A stretch of 19,674 bases of DNA from JANLQX01 sp031368095 (lineage in GTDB: Bacteria > Actinomycetota > Acidimicrobiia > Acidimicrobiales > JANYDT01), in assembly GCA_031368095.1 (NCBI GenBank), contig JANLQX010000332.1, positions 1-19,674 of the forward strand, given 5' to 3'. Numbering within the stretch: position 1 is the stretch's first letter; each line of letters starts with the position of its first letter. The notes beneath the pieces are model-generated. The model was given only the letters and a program-made list of their open reading frames with translations. It was not told the origin of the DNA and made no database searches. Position numbers and translations under genes: made by a program. This document shows positions 7,723 to 14,434 of the stretch, piece after piece.

Positions 7723-8596
7723 TTTGGGCGACGGGGAGCACCGCATCGATCCGACCGGCTACCTGTCCGGTCAACGCAATCGACGCTTCCATGTCGCCTC
7801 CGAAATAGAGATCGAGGGCGCGCCCCATGATCGACAGGTTGACCTGATCCTGGTGTTCGAGTTCTTCGGAGAGCTTGGTCCGGAGCGCCCGAAGGCCGGG
7901 CTTGCCGTGCCGATTCAGGAACACGGTGTCGGTTTCGGCCGCATTCACGATTGCGTCTTTCCAATTCATGTGGACGGGAGACTCGGCGGCCGAGACCATC
8001 CGCGTGCCCATCTGCACACCCTCGGCCCCGAGAGCAAACGCCGCCGCCATCGAGGCGCCGTCGGTGATGCCTCCTGCCGCGATAATAGGTACACCTACTT
8101 TTGAGGCGACGAGCGGAAGAAGAACCATGGTGGCCACGTCGCGCGGATTCTTGAATCCTCCGCCTTCTCCTCCTTCGACCACCAACCCGTCGACTCCGGC
8201 CGCCACTGCTTTCAAGGCGCCCGCCAAGGTCGGAACGACGTGGAAGACGGTCAGTCCTGCAGCCTTGAGTTGTTCGGTGTACTTCGTTGGATCGCCGGCA
8301 CTCGTCGTCACAAACTTCACACCCTGATCAATGACGAACTGGACGATGCCGGGATCTCGCACGAACGCCTGGGCGATGTTGACGCCGAAGGGTTGATCGG
8401 TGAGATCGGCCATCTTGGCGATCTCGGCCCGCACGTTGTCGAGCTCACCTGACGACGTCTCGATAATCCCCAGTCCGCCGGCATTCGACACGGCACTCGC
8501 CAACGGGGCGCGAGCGATCCAGCCCATCGGCGCCTGGACGATGGGGTAGCGCGTTCGGAGAAGGTCGGTCACGCGAGTCGAAATGCTGTCGGTCAT
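7655..8596 (-). CDS. NMO/FabK-like FMN-dependent oxidoreductase (nitronate monooxygenase family)
   Basis: This 313-aa TIM-barrel flavoprotein has the family signatures: PIVQAPMGWIARAPLASAVSNAGGLGII at the N-terminus, VPIIAAGGITDGASMAAAFALGAEGVQMGTR as the phosphate-binding strand and helix of the FMN site, and a C-terminal helical tail. Known nitronate monooxygenases and FabK have a catalytic or conserved His in an E-x-GGH motif. Here the equivalent stretch is VEGGEGGGFKNP, with Phe148 in the His position (codon 8155-8153). Nitronate oxidation by the classical mechanism is therefore doubtful; an enoyl-reductase-like or other FMN-dependent reaction is possible. On the minus strand GGAGG lies nine bases before the ATG, supporting the start. 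It stands alone, with its 3' end overlapping the small membrane-protein gene. Confidence 0.85.
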   Translation of the reverse strand: MTDSISTRVTDLLRTRYPIVQAPMGWIARAPLASAVSNAGGLGIIETSSGELDNVRAEIAKMADLTDQPFGVNIAQAFVRDPGIVQFVIDQGVKFVTTSAGDPTKYTEQLKAAGLTVFHVVPTLAGALKAVAAGVDGLVVEGGEGGGFKNPRDVATMVLLPLVASKVGVPIIAAGGITDGASMAAAFALGAEGVQMGTRMVSAAESPVHMNWKDAIVNAAETDTVFLNRHGKPGLRALRTKLSEELEHQDQVNLSIMGRALDLYFGGDMEASIALTGQVAGRIDAVLPVAQIIAETVTEFRRVVQDLGSRFAG

Positions 8597-8779
8597 GAGC
8601 AGCAGCCTCCCCGACGAGCCGTCCCGATGCCAAGTGTGTATAAACGAGCAGGTCTCAACGATCTCTTACTTGACGTTGCGTCTGGCCTTACCTTCGACCG
8701 TCAGAGTGACTGGCGTTGGTGAATCCACCGGCGATGGGCAAACGCTCATCTTCCCCGCACGAAGGAACACGTCTCCTCT

Positions 8780-9487
8780 ATGAATACACGTCGCAACCGC
8801 ATCGGCGCCGCCGGCCTCGGTGCTGCTCTCTCGCTCGGCCTAGCTCTCCCGGCCCTCGCCCAGACCTCCACCACCACGGCCACCACGGCCACCACCAAGA
8901 CCCGGCCGACCCAAGCTGAACACCAAGCGGCCGAAGCGGCGCGTCTCAGCGCTTTTGCCGGCCGACTCGGCATCACCGTGGCCAAGATCACCCAGGCCAA
9001 CAAGGATCAGGCCAATGCCGACGTGGACAAGGCGCTCGCCGCCGGAACCATCAACGCCGCCCAAGCCGCCGCCTACAAGACGCTCATCGACAACGACACC
9101 GACGGCCGTGGCGGGTTCCATGTTCCGCGAGGCATGAGCGCCTCGGCCACCGAGCCGACGCAGGCCGAACGAGATGCGCAGCGCCTCGCCCGCCTCACCG
9201 AGTATGTCGGGCGTCTCGGCGTCAGCGTCGACGTGTATACCAAGGCGTCCAAGGATCAGGCCAAGGCCGATGTCGACGCCGCCGTGACCGCCGGTCGTAT
9301 CACTGCCGCGCAGGCGACCGAGGTGAAGGCTCGCATTGATGCCTCGACTTCGGTCGACGGTCACGGCTTCGGAGGCTTCGGGTTCGGCGGACGCGGTGGC
9401 TTTGGTGGACGCGGTGGACACGGCGGCCATGGTGGCGGACGCGGGTTGCATGACGACGGCGCGGTCAAGCCAACGACGGCGGCGTGA
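8780..9487 (+). CDS. Secreted protein with a duplicated helical domain and a Gly/His-rich tail
   Basis: This 235-aa protein has a signal peptide (NTRRNR, then a hydrophobic core, cleavage likely after ALA27), a Thr-rich spacer (28-42), two copies of a ~60-residue helical unit (about 43-107 and 126-190) and a Gly/His/Arg-rich tail (194-222). The two units align over LSAFAGRLGITVAKITQA and LTEYVGRLGVSVDVYTKA, then KDQA-ADVD-A--AG-I-AAQA. The unit resembles DUF2680-like secreted repeats with their 'aGkIT.aQA' motif, but I cannot name a function. The tail repeats GFGG, GRGG and HGG and could bind metal or interact with the cell wall. No good ribosome binding site is visible: AAGGAA lies 13 bases upstream of the ATG. 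A standard promoter is also not clear in 8597-8779, apart from a TTGACG near 8668. Confidence 0.8.
   Translation: MNTRRNRIGAAGLGAALSLGLALPALAQTSTTTATTATTKTRPTQAEHQAAEAARLSAFAGRLGITVAKITQANKDQANADVDKALAAGTINAAQAAAYKTLIDNDTDGRGGFHVPRGMSASATEPTQAERDAQRLARLTEYVGRLGVSVDVYTKASKDQAKADVDAAVTAGRITAAQATEVKARIDASTSVDGHGFGGFGFGGRGGFGGRGGHGGHGGGRGLHDDGAVKPTTAA
9361..9450. repeat. GGH/GGR/GGF-coding low-complexity tract
   Basis: Short G-rich units (variants of GGCGGACGC and GGTGGACAC) repeat within the tail of the secreted protein and encode GFGG, GRGG and HGG motifs. This is a simple in-frame minisatellite-like tract. Confidence 0.6.
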
Positions 9488-9594
9488 TCAGCGCGTTTTC
9501 GTAGGTAGCACCTGAACTTCCCCCCGAGCCGCCCGCGGCGCCGACGCTTCCCCCAGTCGTCGGCCACGCGTGCGGCTTCGCGCGTCCGACGCGC

Positions 9595-9600
9595 CAAGAT
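9595..9600 (+). promoter_or_regulatory. Candidate -10 box of the MFS gene (CAAGAT)
   Basis: CAAGAT is followed by eight bases and the ATG at 9609, and no Shine-Dalgarno is present. It is a looser version of the leaderless arrangement seen at 10884, 13201 and 16205. No good -35 was found. Confidence 0.35.
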
Positions 9601-9608
9601 GGACCCCG

Positions 9609-10859
9609 ATGACGACCGCCCCATCTCGGCCCGTGACGAGGGCCGAGGCCATGCGGCGCCCGAACGTTCGGCGCTATCTTGTCGGCCAGGCGACATCGTT
9701 CATCGGGACCTTCGCCCAGGGGTTTGCCCAGGTGCTCCTCGTCCTCGATCTGACCGACGACAAGCGCGCCGTTCCGTTGGTGATTGGATTGCAGACGCTT
9801 CCGCTGCTCTTTTTCGGTTCTTGGGCCGGCGGCCTTGCTGATCGACTCGACAATCGCAAGGTCCTGCTGGCCACTTCCGCGAGCGCGGCGCTTCTCGCCG
9901 TGCTCCTCGGCGTGGTCGCCTCGGTGGGGCGGGCCAGTGTGGGCGTCGTGACGGGATTTGCTCTCGCCCTCGGAGTGGTGGCGGTGTTCGAGCGACCGGC
10001 TTCGCAAGCCATTCTTTCCGAGCTGGCGGCGCCCGATGAGATCGCCGGAGTGGTGTCGCTCAACGCCATGATCCCGCCCATCGCCCGACTGGCCGGACCG
10101 CCCCTGGCCGGTTTGCTTACCGCGGTCGGCGGGTTTGCGCTCGCCTTCTACGCCAACGCGCTCAGCTATCTGGTGCTCACCTACGCGTTGCTACGACTCA
10201 AGCGGGCCGACATGTTCGAACGGCGCAAGACGACCCAACGAAAGGGTGTCGTCAGGGCTGGGTTTGTGTACGCCCGTCACGATCCGGTGGTCGGACCGGT
10301 GCTGCTCCTTATGTTCCTTGTTGGCTTCGCGGCGTTCAACTTCTCCACCGCACTGCCCCTCATGAGTAAGTACACGTTCGGTCTCCAACCATCCGACTCA
10401 CACGACGCCGGCCTCATCGCGCTTGTGCAGACAGTCAGCGCTGTTGGGTCACTGTTTGCGGGAGTGGTCATCGGATGGTTTGCCAAGCCGACGGTGGTCA
10501 CGCAGGCGATCTGGTCGGTCGTGTTCGGCGTGGCGCTGGTCGGCATGGGCCTGGCGCCCACCTACTGGTGGTGGGTCGTGGCAGCTTTGCCGGTCGGGGT
10601 GGTGGCCACCGGATTCACCACCGTGACGACGATGATCCTGCAGACGACGAGTCGCCCGGAGATGCTCGGACGGGTCATGGCGTTGTTCTCGATCGCCTTC
10701 CTGGGAACCACGCCACTCGGTGCGTTGATGGTGGCGTGGCTGGCGTCGACGGTGGACGCTCGCGCGCCGTTCGTCGCTGGTGGGGTAGTCACTGCCCTTG
10801 CGGGACTGGCGCTGTTGACGCGCGCTCTCCGGACCAGTTTTGAGGCGTTTCTGCGGTGA
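9609..10859 (+). CDS. MFS transporter, EntS/MFS_3-like exporter
   Basis: This 416-aa integral membrane protein has about 12 hydrophobic segments, as usual for the major facilitator superfamily. The first cytoplasmic loop carries motif A as GGLADRLDNRKVLL (G-xxx-DR-xx-RK). The N-terminal helix sequence YLVGQATSFIGTFAQGFAQVLLVLDLT and the FERPASQAILSEL segment are typical of the EntS-like group, which exports siderophores or drugs in characterised members. Substrate specificity cannot be inferred. An upstream GTG at 9570 would add 13 residues (RLRASDAPRWTP...) unlike the family; ATG 9609 fits the N-terminus better and has a CAAGAT box eight bases before it. The next gene, a fumarase, follows 36 bases downstream but has its own candidate promoter, so they need not be an operon. 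Confidence 0.88.
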   Translation: MTTAPSRPVTRAEAMRRPNVRRYLVGQATSFIGTFAQGFAQVLLVLDLTDDKRAVPLVIGLQTLPLLFFGSWAGGLADRLDNRKVLLATSASAALLAVLLGVVASVGRASVGVVTGFALALGVVAVFERPASQAILSELAAPDEIAGVVSLNAMIPPIARLAGPPLAGLLTAVGGFALAFYANALSYLVLTYALLRLKRADMFERRKTTQRKGVVRAGFVYARHDPVVGPVLLLMFLVGFAAFNFSTALPLMSKYTFGLQPSDSHDAGLIALVQTVSAVGSLFAGVVIGWFAKPTVVTQAIWSVVFGVALVGMGLAPTYWWWVVAALPVGVVATGFTTVTTMILQTTSRPEMLGRVMALFSIAFLGTTPLGALMVAWLASTVDARAPFVAGGVVTALAGLALLTRALRTSFEAFLR

Positions 10860-10883
10860 CGAAAGCCCCTTCGGGGAGCGCGC

Positions 10884-10889
10884 CAGAAT
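10884..10889 (+). promoter_or_regulatory. Leaderless-type -10 box of the fumarase gene (CAGAAT-N6-ATG)
   Basis: CAGAAT ends exactly six bases before ATG 10896, so the transcript would begin at or next to the start codon. There is no Shine-Dalgarno. A matching -35 is not obvious. Confidence 0.45.
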
Positions 10890-10895
10890 GGGCGC

Positions 10896-12548
10896 ATGCC
10901 TACGCCCGCCGAATCGACATTCGTCTACAACGAGTTGCTCCCGCTCGGGGCCGATGACACCCCGTATCGATTGCTCACGGCCGACGGCGTGTCGACCTTC
11001 GAGGCCAATGGACGACGGTTTCTCAGCGTTGATCTGGACGTCATTACCTTGCTCACCAAGGAGGCGATGCACGACATTCAGCACATGCTCCGTTCAGGTC
11101 ACCTCGCCCAACTTCGCAAGATCCTGGATGACCCCGAAGCGAGCGCCAACGATCGCTTCGTCGCCCTTGATTTGTTGAAGAACGCCGCCATTGCGGCCGG
11201 TGGGATCCTGCCCGGTTGTCAGGATACGGGAACGGCGATCATCAAAGGCAAGAAGGGACAGTTCGTGGTGACCGGTTCCGACGACAAAGAGGCAATTTCG
11301 AAGGGTGTGTGGGACACCTTTGTTCACACCAACCTGCGGTACTCGCAGATGACGCCGCTGAACTTCTGGGACGAAGTCAACACCGGCAACAATCTCCCGG
11401 CGGAGATCGAGATCGAAGCCGTTGGCGGCGAGGCATACAAGTTTTTCTTCATGGCCAAAGGCGGAGGCTCGGCCAACAAGAGTCTGTTGTTCCAGGAGAC
11501 GAAGGCCTTGCTGAACCCGGCCAGTTTCGCCAGTTGGATGGATGAAAAGATACGTACGCTTGGTACTGCGGCGTGTCCGCCGTACCATCTTGGTGTCGTT
11601 GTCGGCGGAACGTCGGCGGAGTATTCGTTGAAAATGGCCAAGCTGGCGAGTGCTCGTTACCTCGACACGCTGCCTACGAGTGGTGGTCGTGATGGGCAAG
11701 CATTTCGCGACTTGGAGATGGAGGCGGAGATCATGAAGATTTCAGCGGCGACCGGTATCGGTGCTCAGTTCGGGGGGAAATACTTTTGTCATGACGTGCG
11801 GGTGATCCGCCTACCCCGCCACGGAGCGTCGTGCCCGGTAGCCCTTGCCGTGTCGTGCTCAGCCGATCGCCAGGCTCTTGGCAAGATCACCGCTGAGGGC
11901 GTGTTCCTTGAACAACTCGAAACCGATCCGGCTCGGTTCCTTCCTGACGTGACGGCCGACGATGTCAGCGGTCACGTGGTCAGCATCGACTTGAACATGC
12001 CGATGGCTGACATCCGCGCCGAGCTGTCGAAACATCCCGTCAAGACTCGTCTGTCACTCACGGGCACGATTGTGGTCGGTCGCGATATCGCGCACGCCAA
12101 GCTCAAGGAGCGCCTCGACGCGGGCCAGGGCCTCCCGCAGTATCTCAAGGATCGGGCGATCTACTACGCCGGTCCGGCCAAGACTCCGACCGGAATGGCT
12201 AGTGGTTCGTTCGGCCCGACGACGGCGGGTCGCATGGATTCCTATGTCGACGCGTTTCAGGAGGCTGGTGGCTCGCTGGTGATGCTGGCCAAGGGCAATC
12301 GGTCAAAGGCCGTGACCGACGCCTGTGCCAAGCACGGTGGCTTCTATCTCGGATCGATCGGTGGCCCGGCCGCTCGACTGGCCCAGGACTGCATCACCCG
12401 GGTTGAAGTGCTCGAATACCCTGAATTGGGGATGGAAGCTATATGGGAAATCGATGTGCATGACTTCCCGGCGTTCATCGTGGTTGATGACAAGGGCAAC
12501 GACTTCTTCCAGTCGGTCAGTCGTCCCGTCTCCATCGGCAAGAAGTAA
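10896..12548 (+). CDS. fumA: Fumarate hydratase, class I, [4Fe-4S]-dependent
   Basis: This 550-aa protein is collinear with single-chain FumA/FumB-type fumarases, in which an alpha part and a beta part are fused. The three Cys that ligate the catalytic [4Fe-4S] cluster are visible: C108 in LPGCQDTGT, C227 in GTAACPPYHL and C313 in RHGASCPVA. Between them lie the family segments SLLFQETKALLNP and VVVGGTSAEYSLKMAKLAS. The beta part carries GTIVVGRDIAHAKLKERL, YYAGPAKTPTGMASGSFGPTTAGRMD and MLAKGNRSKAVTDACAKHGGFYLGSIGG, which form the substrate-binding and dehydratase core. The enzyme interconverts fumarate and malate in the TCA cycle in the cytoplasm; this class is oxygen-labile. ATG 10896 is supported by CAGAAT six bases upstream. 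The gene converges on mazF with an 18-base gap. Confidence 0.95.
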   Translation: MPTPAESTFVYNELLPLGADDTPYRLLTADGVSTFEANGRRFLSVDLDVITLLTKEAMHDIQHMLRSGHLAQLRKILDDPEASANDRFVALDLLKNAAIAAGGILPGCQDTGTAIIKGKKGQFVVTGSDDKEAISKGVWDTFVHTNLRYSQMTPLNFWDEVNTGNNLPAEIEIEAVGGEAYKFFFMAKGGGSANKSLLFQETKALLNPASFASWMDEKIRTLGTAACPPYHLGVVVGGTSAEYSLKMAKLASARYLDTLPTSGGRDGQAFRDLEMEAEIMKISAATGIGAQFGGKYFCHDVRVIRLPRHGASCPVALAVSCSADRQALGKITAEGVFLEQLETDPARFLPDVTADDVSGHVVSIDLNMPMADIRAELSKHPVKTRLSLTGTIVVGRDIAHAKLKERLDAGQGLPQYLKDRAIYYAGPAKTPTGMASGSFGPTTAGRMDSYVDAFQEAGGSLVMLAKGNRSKAVTDACAKHGGFYLGSIGGPAARLAQDCITRVEVLEYPELGMEAIWEIDVHDFPAFIVVDDKGNDFFQSVSRPVSIGKK

Positions 12549-12566
12549 GCGTGCAGTACAAGTTGG

Positions 12567-12905
12567 CTAGTAGCCGAGAAGCCGCCGAATCACCGTCTCG
12601 ACCTGTTCGGCAGACGTCTGGGACACGGAACCGATCATCGAACGGAGTCTCCGCTTGCTCACGGATCGGATCAATTCACATTGGACGTAGCTTGTGACGT
12701 CGAGTCCGTTGGATGCGTCCGGTTCGATCTCCACATGGAACGAGAGGCGTCGTTGCGCAGTAGTCATTGGCGCGACGATCACGAAGGGCAGGTTGTCGCC
12801 AAAGAGTCGAGAAGGCCCGATGATCAGCGCCGGACGATGGTGAGCTGGTTCACCGGGAAACGGGTCGCCGAAGTCGACCAGCCAAACCTCGTCAGGTGAG
12901 GCCAT
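12567..12905 (-). CDS. mazF: MazF/PemK-family endoribonuclease toxin
   Basis: This 112-aa protein has the full MazF fold signature: DEVWLVDFGDPFPGEPAHHRPALIIGP (beta1-beta2 with the flexible loop), PFVIVAPMTTAQRRLSFHVEI, then SYVQCELIRSVSKRRL and IGSVSQTSAEQVETVIRRLLGY. Family members cut single-stranded RNA at short sequence motifs and are held in check by a partner antitoxin. Its ATG lies inside the end of the antitoxin gene (14-base overlap), the usual antitoxin-then-toxin operon with translational coupling. The length is complete and no key region is missing. The cleavage sequence cannot be predicted. Confidence 0.92.
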   Translation of the reverse strand: MASPDEVWLVDFGDPFPGEPAHHRPALIIGPSRLFGDNLPFVIVAPMTTAQRRLSFHVEIEPDASNGLDVTSYVQCELIRSVSKRRLRSMIGSVSQTSAEQVETVIRRLLGY

Positions 12906-13131
12906 CGTTGATAGCCAGATCGAATTCGTTCAGGTAGGCCGACCATGCCGCCGGGTCCGAGCGGAGTATGTCGACCTCGTGTCGGACCGCGTCGGCAAAT
13001 CGAGCACGCTCAAGGGCCTCCGTTGCGTCGGCGAGGACATCGACGAGCTGGCGGCCGCTGTCGCGGCCTATGCGAACGAGCCGCTCGTGAACGTCTTTCG
13101 CGACCCGCACGGTAGTTGTCGGTGTGGCCAT
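12892..13131 (-). CDS. mazE: MazE-like ribbon-helix-helix antitoxin
   Basis: This 79-aa protein begins with a beta strand typical of ribbon-helix-helix repressors (TTTVRVAKDVHERLVRIGRDSG), followed by two helices (RQLVDVLADATEALERARFAD). The acidic, aromatic tail (DPAAWSAYLNEFDLAINDGL) resembles the toxin-neutralising tails of actinobacterial MazE proteins. It would dimerise, bind its own promoter and wrap MazF. It overlaps mazF by 14 bases. The ATG is preceded by TAGACT exactly six bases upstream and by no Shine-Dalgarno, suggesting a leaderless transcript. The divergent small gene at 13213 shares this intergenic region and could be affected by MazE binding. Confidence 0.88.
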   Translation of the reverse strand: MATPTTTVRVAKDVHERLVRIGRDSGRQLVDVLADATEALERARFADAVRHEVDILRSDPAAWSAYLNEFDLAINDGLT

Positions 13132-13137
13132 GCCAAT

Positions 13138-13143
13138 AGTCTA
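13138..13143 (-). promoter_or_regulatory. Leaderless-type -10 box of the mazEF operon (TAGACT-N6-ATG)
   Basis: On the minus strand TAGACT is followed by ATTGGC and the mazE ATG at 13131. No ribosome binding site is present. It lies 35 bases from the -35 of the opposite-strand gene, so one bound repressor could affect both promoters. Confidence 0.5.
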
Positions 13144-13177
13144 CATTTCAGCATGCAGTACGGCTACCACAGTCGGA

Positions 13178-13206
13178 TTGGCGGCCGGACTGGCTGGCCC
13201 TACGCT
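13178..13206 (+). promoter_or_regulatory. Promoter of the small orphan gene (TTGGCG-N17-TACGCT-N6-ATG)
   Basis: A -35 TTGGCG (13178-13183), a 17-base spacer and a -10 TACGCT (13201-13206) are followed six bases later by ATG 13213. This is the best complete leaderless promoter in the window. It supports 13213 as the start over the upstream ATG at 13153. Confidence 0.55.
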
Positions 13207-13212
13207 GCCGTC

Positions 13213-13578
13213 ATGACACGTAACGGATTCACCACGTTCGGCGTCGGTGCCACCGCTCAGCAAGCCATCGAACGCACGTTGGCGCCGCTGCCGAACGGGA
13301 TCACGTCGGTGCAGGAGATTGCCGTGCCCGCCGGCTTGAATCCGTCGAAGCTCGGTACCTGGGTGCAACGTCTGGCGCTCGACGGCACCCTCGCCGACGA
13401 CGCCCCGACCGAACACCATGTGCACATACGAACCGCAGCTGGCGCGCTCGACGATCCCAACGTGGTCCTGGCCCTTGATATGTCCGGGAACCCGGCGGGC
13501 GACAAGATGCGTGAGCGGATGCAGGCCGCCCCGGGGGAGTCGGCGTTCCTGCTCATCGGTCTTGCTGCCGCCGAATAA
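13213..13578 (+). CDS. Conserved-type small protein of unknown function (121 aa)
   Basis: I do not recognise a family. The chosen start gives a soluble 121-aa protein. Residues ~15-62 (AQQAIERTLAPLPNGITSVQEIAVPAGLNPSKLGTWVQRLALDGTLADD) have the spacing of a winged-helix or helix-turn-helix unit, with a recognition-helix-like NPSKLGTWVQRLALDG. The C-terminal half (VVLALDMSGNPAGDKMRERMQ and ESAFLLIGLAA) looks like an alpha/beta segment. The open frame continues upstream to 12979 but there runs antisense to the antitoxin gene. The promoter at 13178-13206 supports ATG 13213; ATG 13153 is an alternative. A DNA-binding role is only a guess from the helical pattern. Confidence 0.6.
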   Translation: MTRNGFTTFGVGATAQQAIERTLAPLPNGITSVQEIAVPAGLNPSKLGTWVQRLALDGTLADDAPTEHHVHIRTAAGALDDPNVVLALDMSGNPAGDKMRERMQAAPGESAFLLIGLAAAE

Positions 13579-13624
13579 TTCCGCTCCGGCGCACGTCGCC
13601 CGGTCGATGCGTTGGACGTGAAAG

Positions 13625-13642
13625 TAGTTCAAATTTGAAATA
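13625..13642. promoter_or_regulatory. AT-rich palindrome upstream of the pirin gene (candidate operator)
   Basis: TTCAAATTTGAA (13628-13639) is a perfect 12-bp palindrome. It extends to an 18-bp near-perfect one, TAgTTCAAATTTGAAaTA, with a single mismatched pair. It sits in an AT-rich patch within GC-rich surroundings, 53 bases before the pirin ATG, where it would overlap the promoter. Its size and symmetry suit a dimeric winged-helix (MarR-like) or TetR-like repressor; the regulator is not identified in this window. Confidence 0.6.
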
Positions 13643-13681
13643 AATTCTTTCGGGTCACGGTTGGAAGGGGCAACAACGACC

Positions 13682-13688
13682 GAGAGGA
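13682..13688 (+). promoter_or_regulatory. Ribosome binding site of the pirin gene
   Basis: GAGAGGA is followed by six bases and ATG 13695. This clear Shine-Dalgarno indicates a leadered transcript, consistent with the promoter lying further upstream near the palindrome. Confidence 0.7.
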
Positions 13689-13694
13689 CTCGAC

Positions 13695-14405
13695 ATGACC
13701 ACCACCACGACCATCCATCGCGCCGACGACCGCTTGCAGACCCGACTCTCCTGGCTACAGGGCCGTCATTCGTTCAGCTTCGGCGGGCAGTATCAGCCCG
13801 GCAACACTGGCCATGGGCTTTTACTCGTCAACAACGACGACCTCATCGCCCCCGGAACCGGCTTCGACACCCATCCCCACCAGGACATGGAGATCGTCAC
13901 CTGGGTGCTGGAGGGTGAACTGGAGCATCAGGACTCCGAAGGAAATCGCGGGTTGCTGTACCCCGGCCTTGCCCAGCGAATGTCGGCCGGTACCGGAATT
14001 TGGCACTCGGAGAAGAACTCGTCGAAGGAGCATCGCGTTCACCTCGTGCAGATGTGGGTGCAACCCGACACCGAACGAATCAATCCGGGATATGAGCAAC
14101 TCGACATCAATGCCGAGCTGGCCAAGGGAGGCCTTGTCCCCATCGCCTCCGGAAATGGTCACGACGGTGCCATCGCCATCCACCAGCGCGGCGCCGTGTT
14201 GTGGGGCGCGCGTCTGGGCGCCGACGAAACCGTCAACGTGCCTGACACACTGTTTGCGCACGTCTTCGTACCGAAGGGGACGGTGTCGATGCAAGGAACG
14301 GAGCTGTTGAAGGGCGACGCCGTTCGCCTCACCGACGCCGGCTCGCCGACCATCACCGCCGGACCCGAGGGAGCCGAGATCCTCATCTGGTCGATGGCTG
14401 GGTAA
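13695..14405 (+). CDS. Pirin family protein (YhhW-like bicupin, putative quercetin 2,3-dioxygenase)
   Basis: This 236-aa bicupin has the pirin iron site in its N-terminal cupin: His60 and His62 in DTHPHQDMEIVTWVLEGELEHQD, and His104 and Glu106 in GTGIWHSEKN. The spacing is the same as in E. coli YhhW and human pirin. The segment RLSWLQGRHSFSFGGQY at the start is the family's N-terminal signature. Characterised bacterial pirins oxidise quercetin in vitro, and others act as redox-sensitive partners of transcription or metabolic proteins; the physiological substrate here is unknown. The gene has a good ribosome binding site and a palindromic candidate operator upstream, suggesting it is induced rather than constitutive. 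The alpha/beta hydrolase starts 29 bases after its stop, in the same direction. Confidence 0.92.
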   Translation: MTTTTTIHRADDRLQTRLSWLQGRHSFSFGGQYQPGNTGHGLLLVNNDDLIAPGTGFDTHPHQDMEIVTWVLEGELEHQDSEGNRGLLYPGLAQRMSAGTGIWHSEKNSSKEHRVHLVQMWVQPDTERINPGYEQLDINAELAKGGLVPIASGNGHDGAIAIHQRGAVLWGARLGADETVNVPDTLFAHVFVPKGTVSMQGTELLKGDAVRLTDAGSPTITAGPEGAEILIWSMAG

Positions 14406-14422
14406 GTTCGCCCGTTCGGCGA

Positions 14423-14428
14423 TAGCGT
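14423..14428 (+). promoter_or_regulatory. Leaderless-type -10 box of the alpha/beta hydrolase gene (TAGCGT-N6-ATG)
   Basis: TAGCGT ends six bases before ATG 14435, and no Shine-Dalgarno is visible. It suggests the hydrolase can be transcribed separately from pirin. No convincing -35 was found. Confidence 0.45.
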
Positions 14429-14434
14429 TTCGCC

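Noticed and set aside
8639..8673. TATAAA (8639) and TTGACG (8668) as a promoter for the secreted 235-aa protein
   Set aside because: The two elements are in the wrong order for one promoter, and neither has a convincing partner at 16-18 bases.
9570..9608. GTG 9570 as start of the MFS transporter
   Set aside because: It adds 13 residues atypical of the family with no ribosome binding site; ATG 9609 fits the family N-terminus and has a -10-like box nearby.
10866..10876. CCCC-TTC-GGGG hairpin between the MFS and fumarase genes as a terminator
   Set aside because: The stem is only 4 bp, there is no T-tract, and it lies directly before the fumarase -10, so it is too weak to call.
12979..13212. 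N-terminal extension of the 121-aa gene back to 12979
   Set aside because: It would run antisense to most of the antitoxin gene, and a good promoter with a leaderless start lies at 13178-13213.
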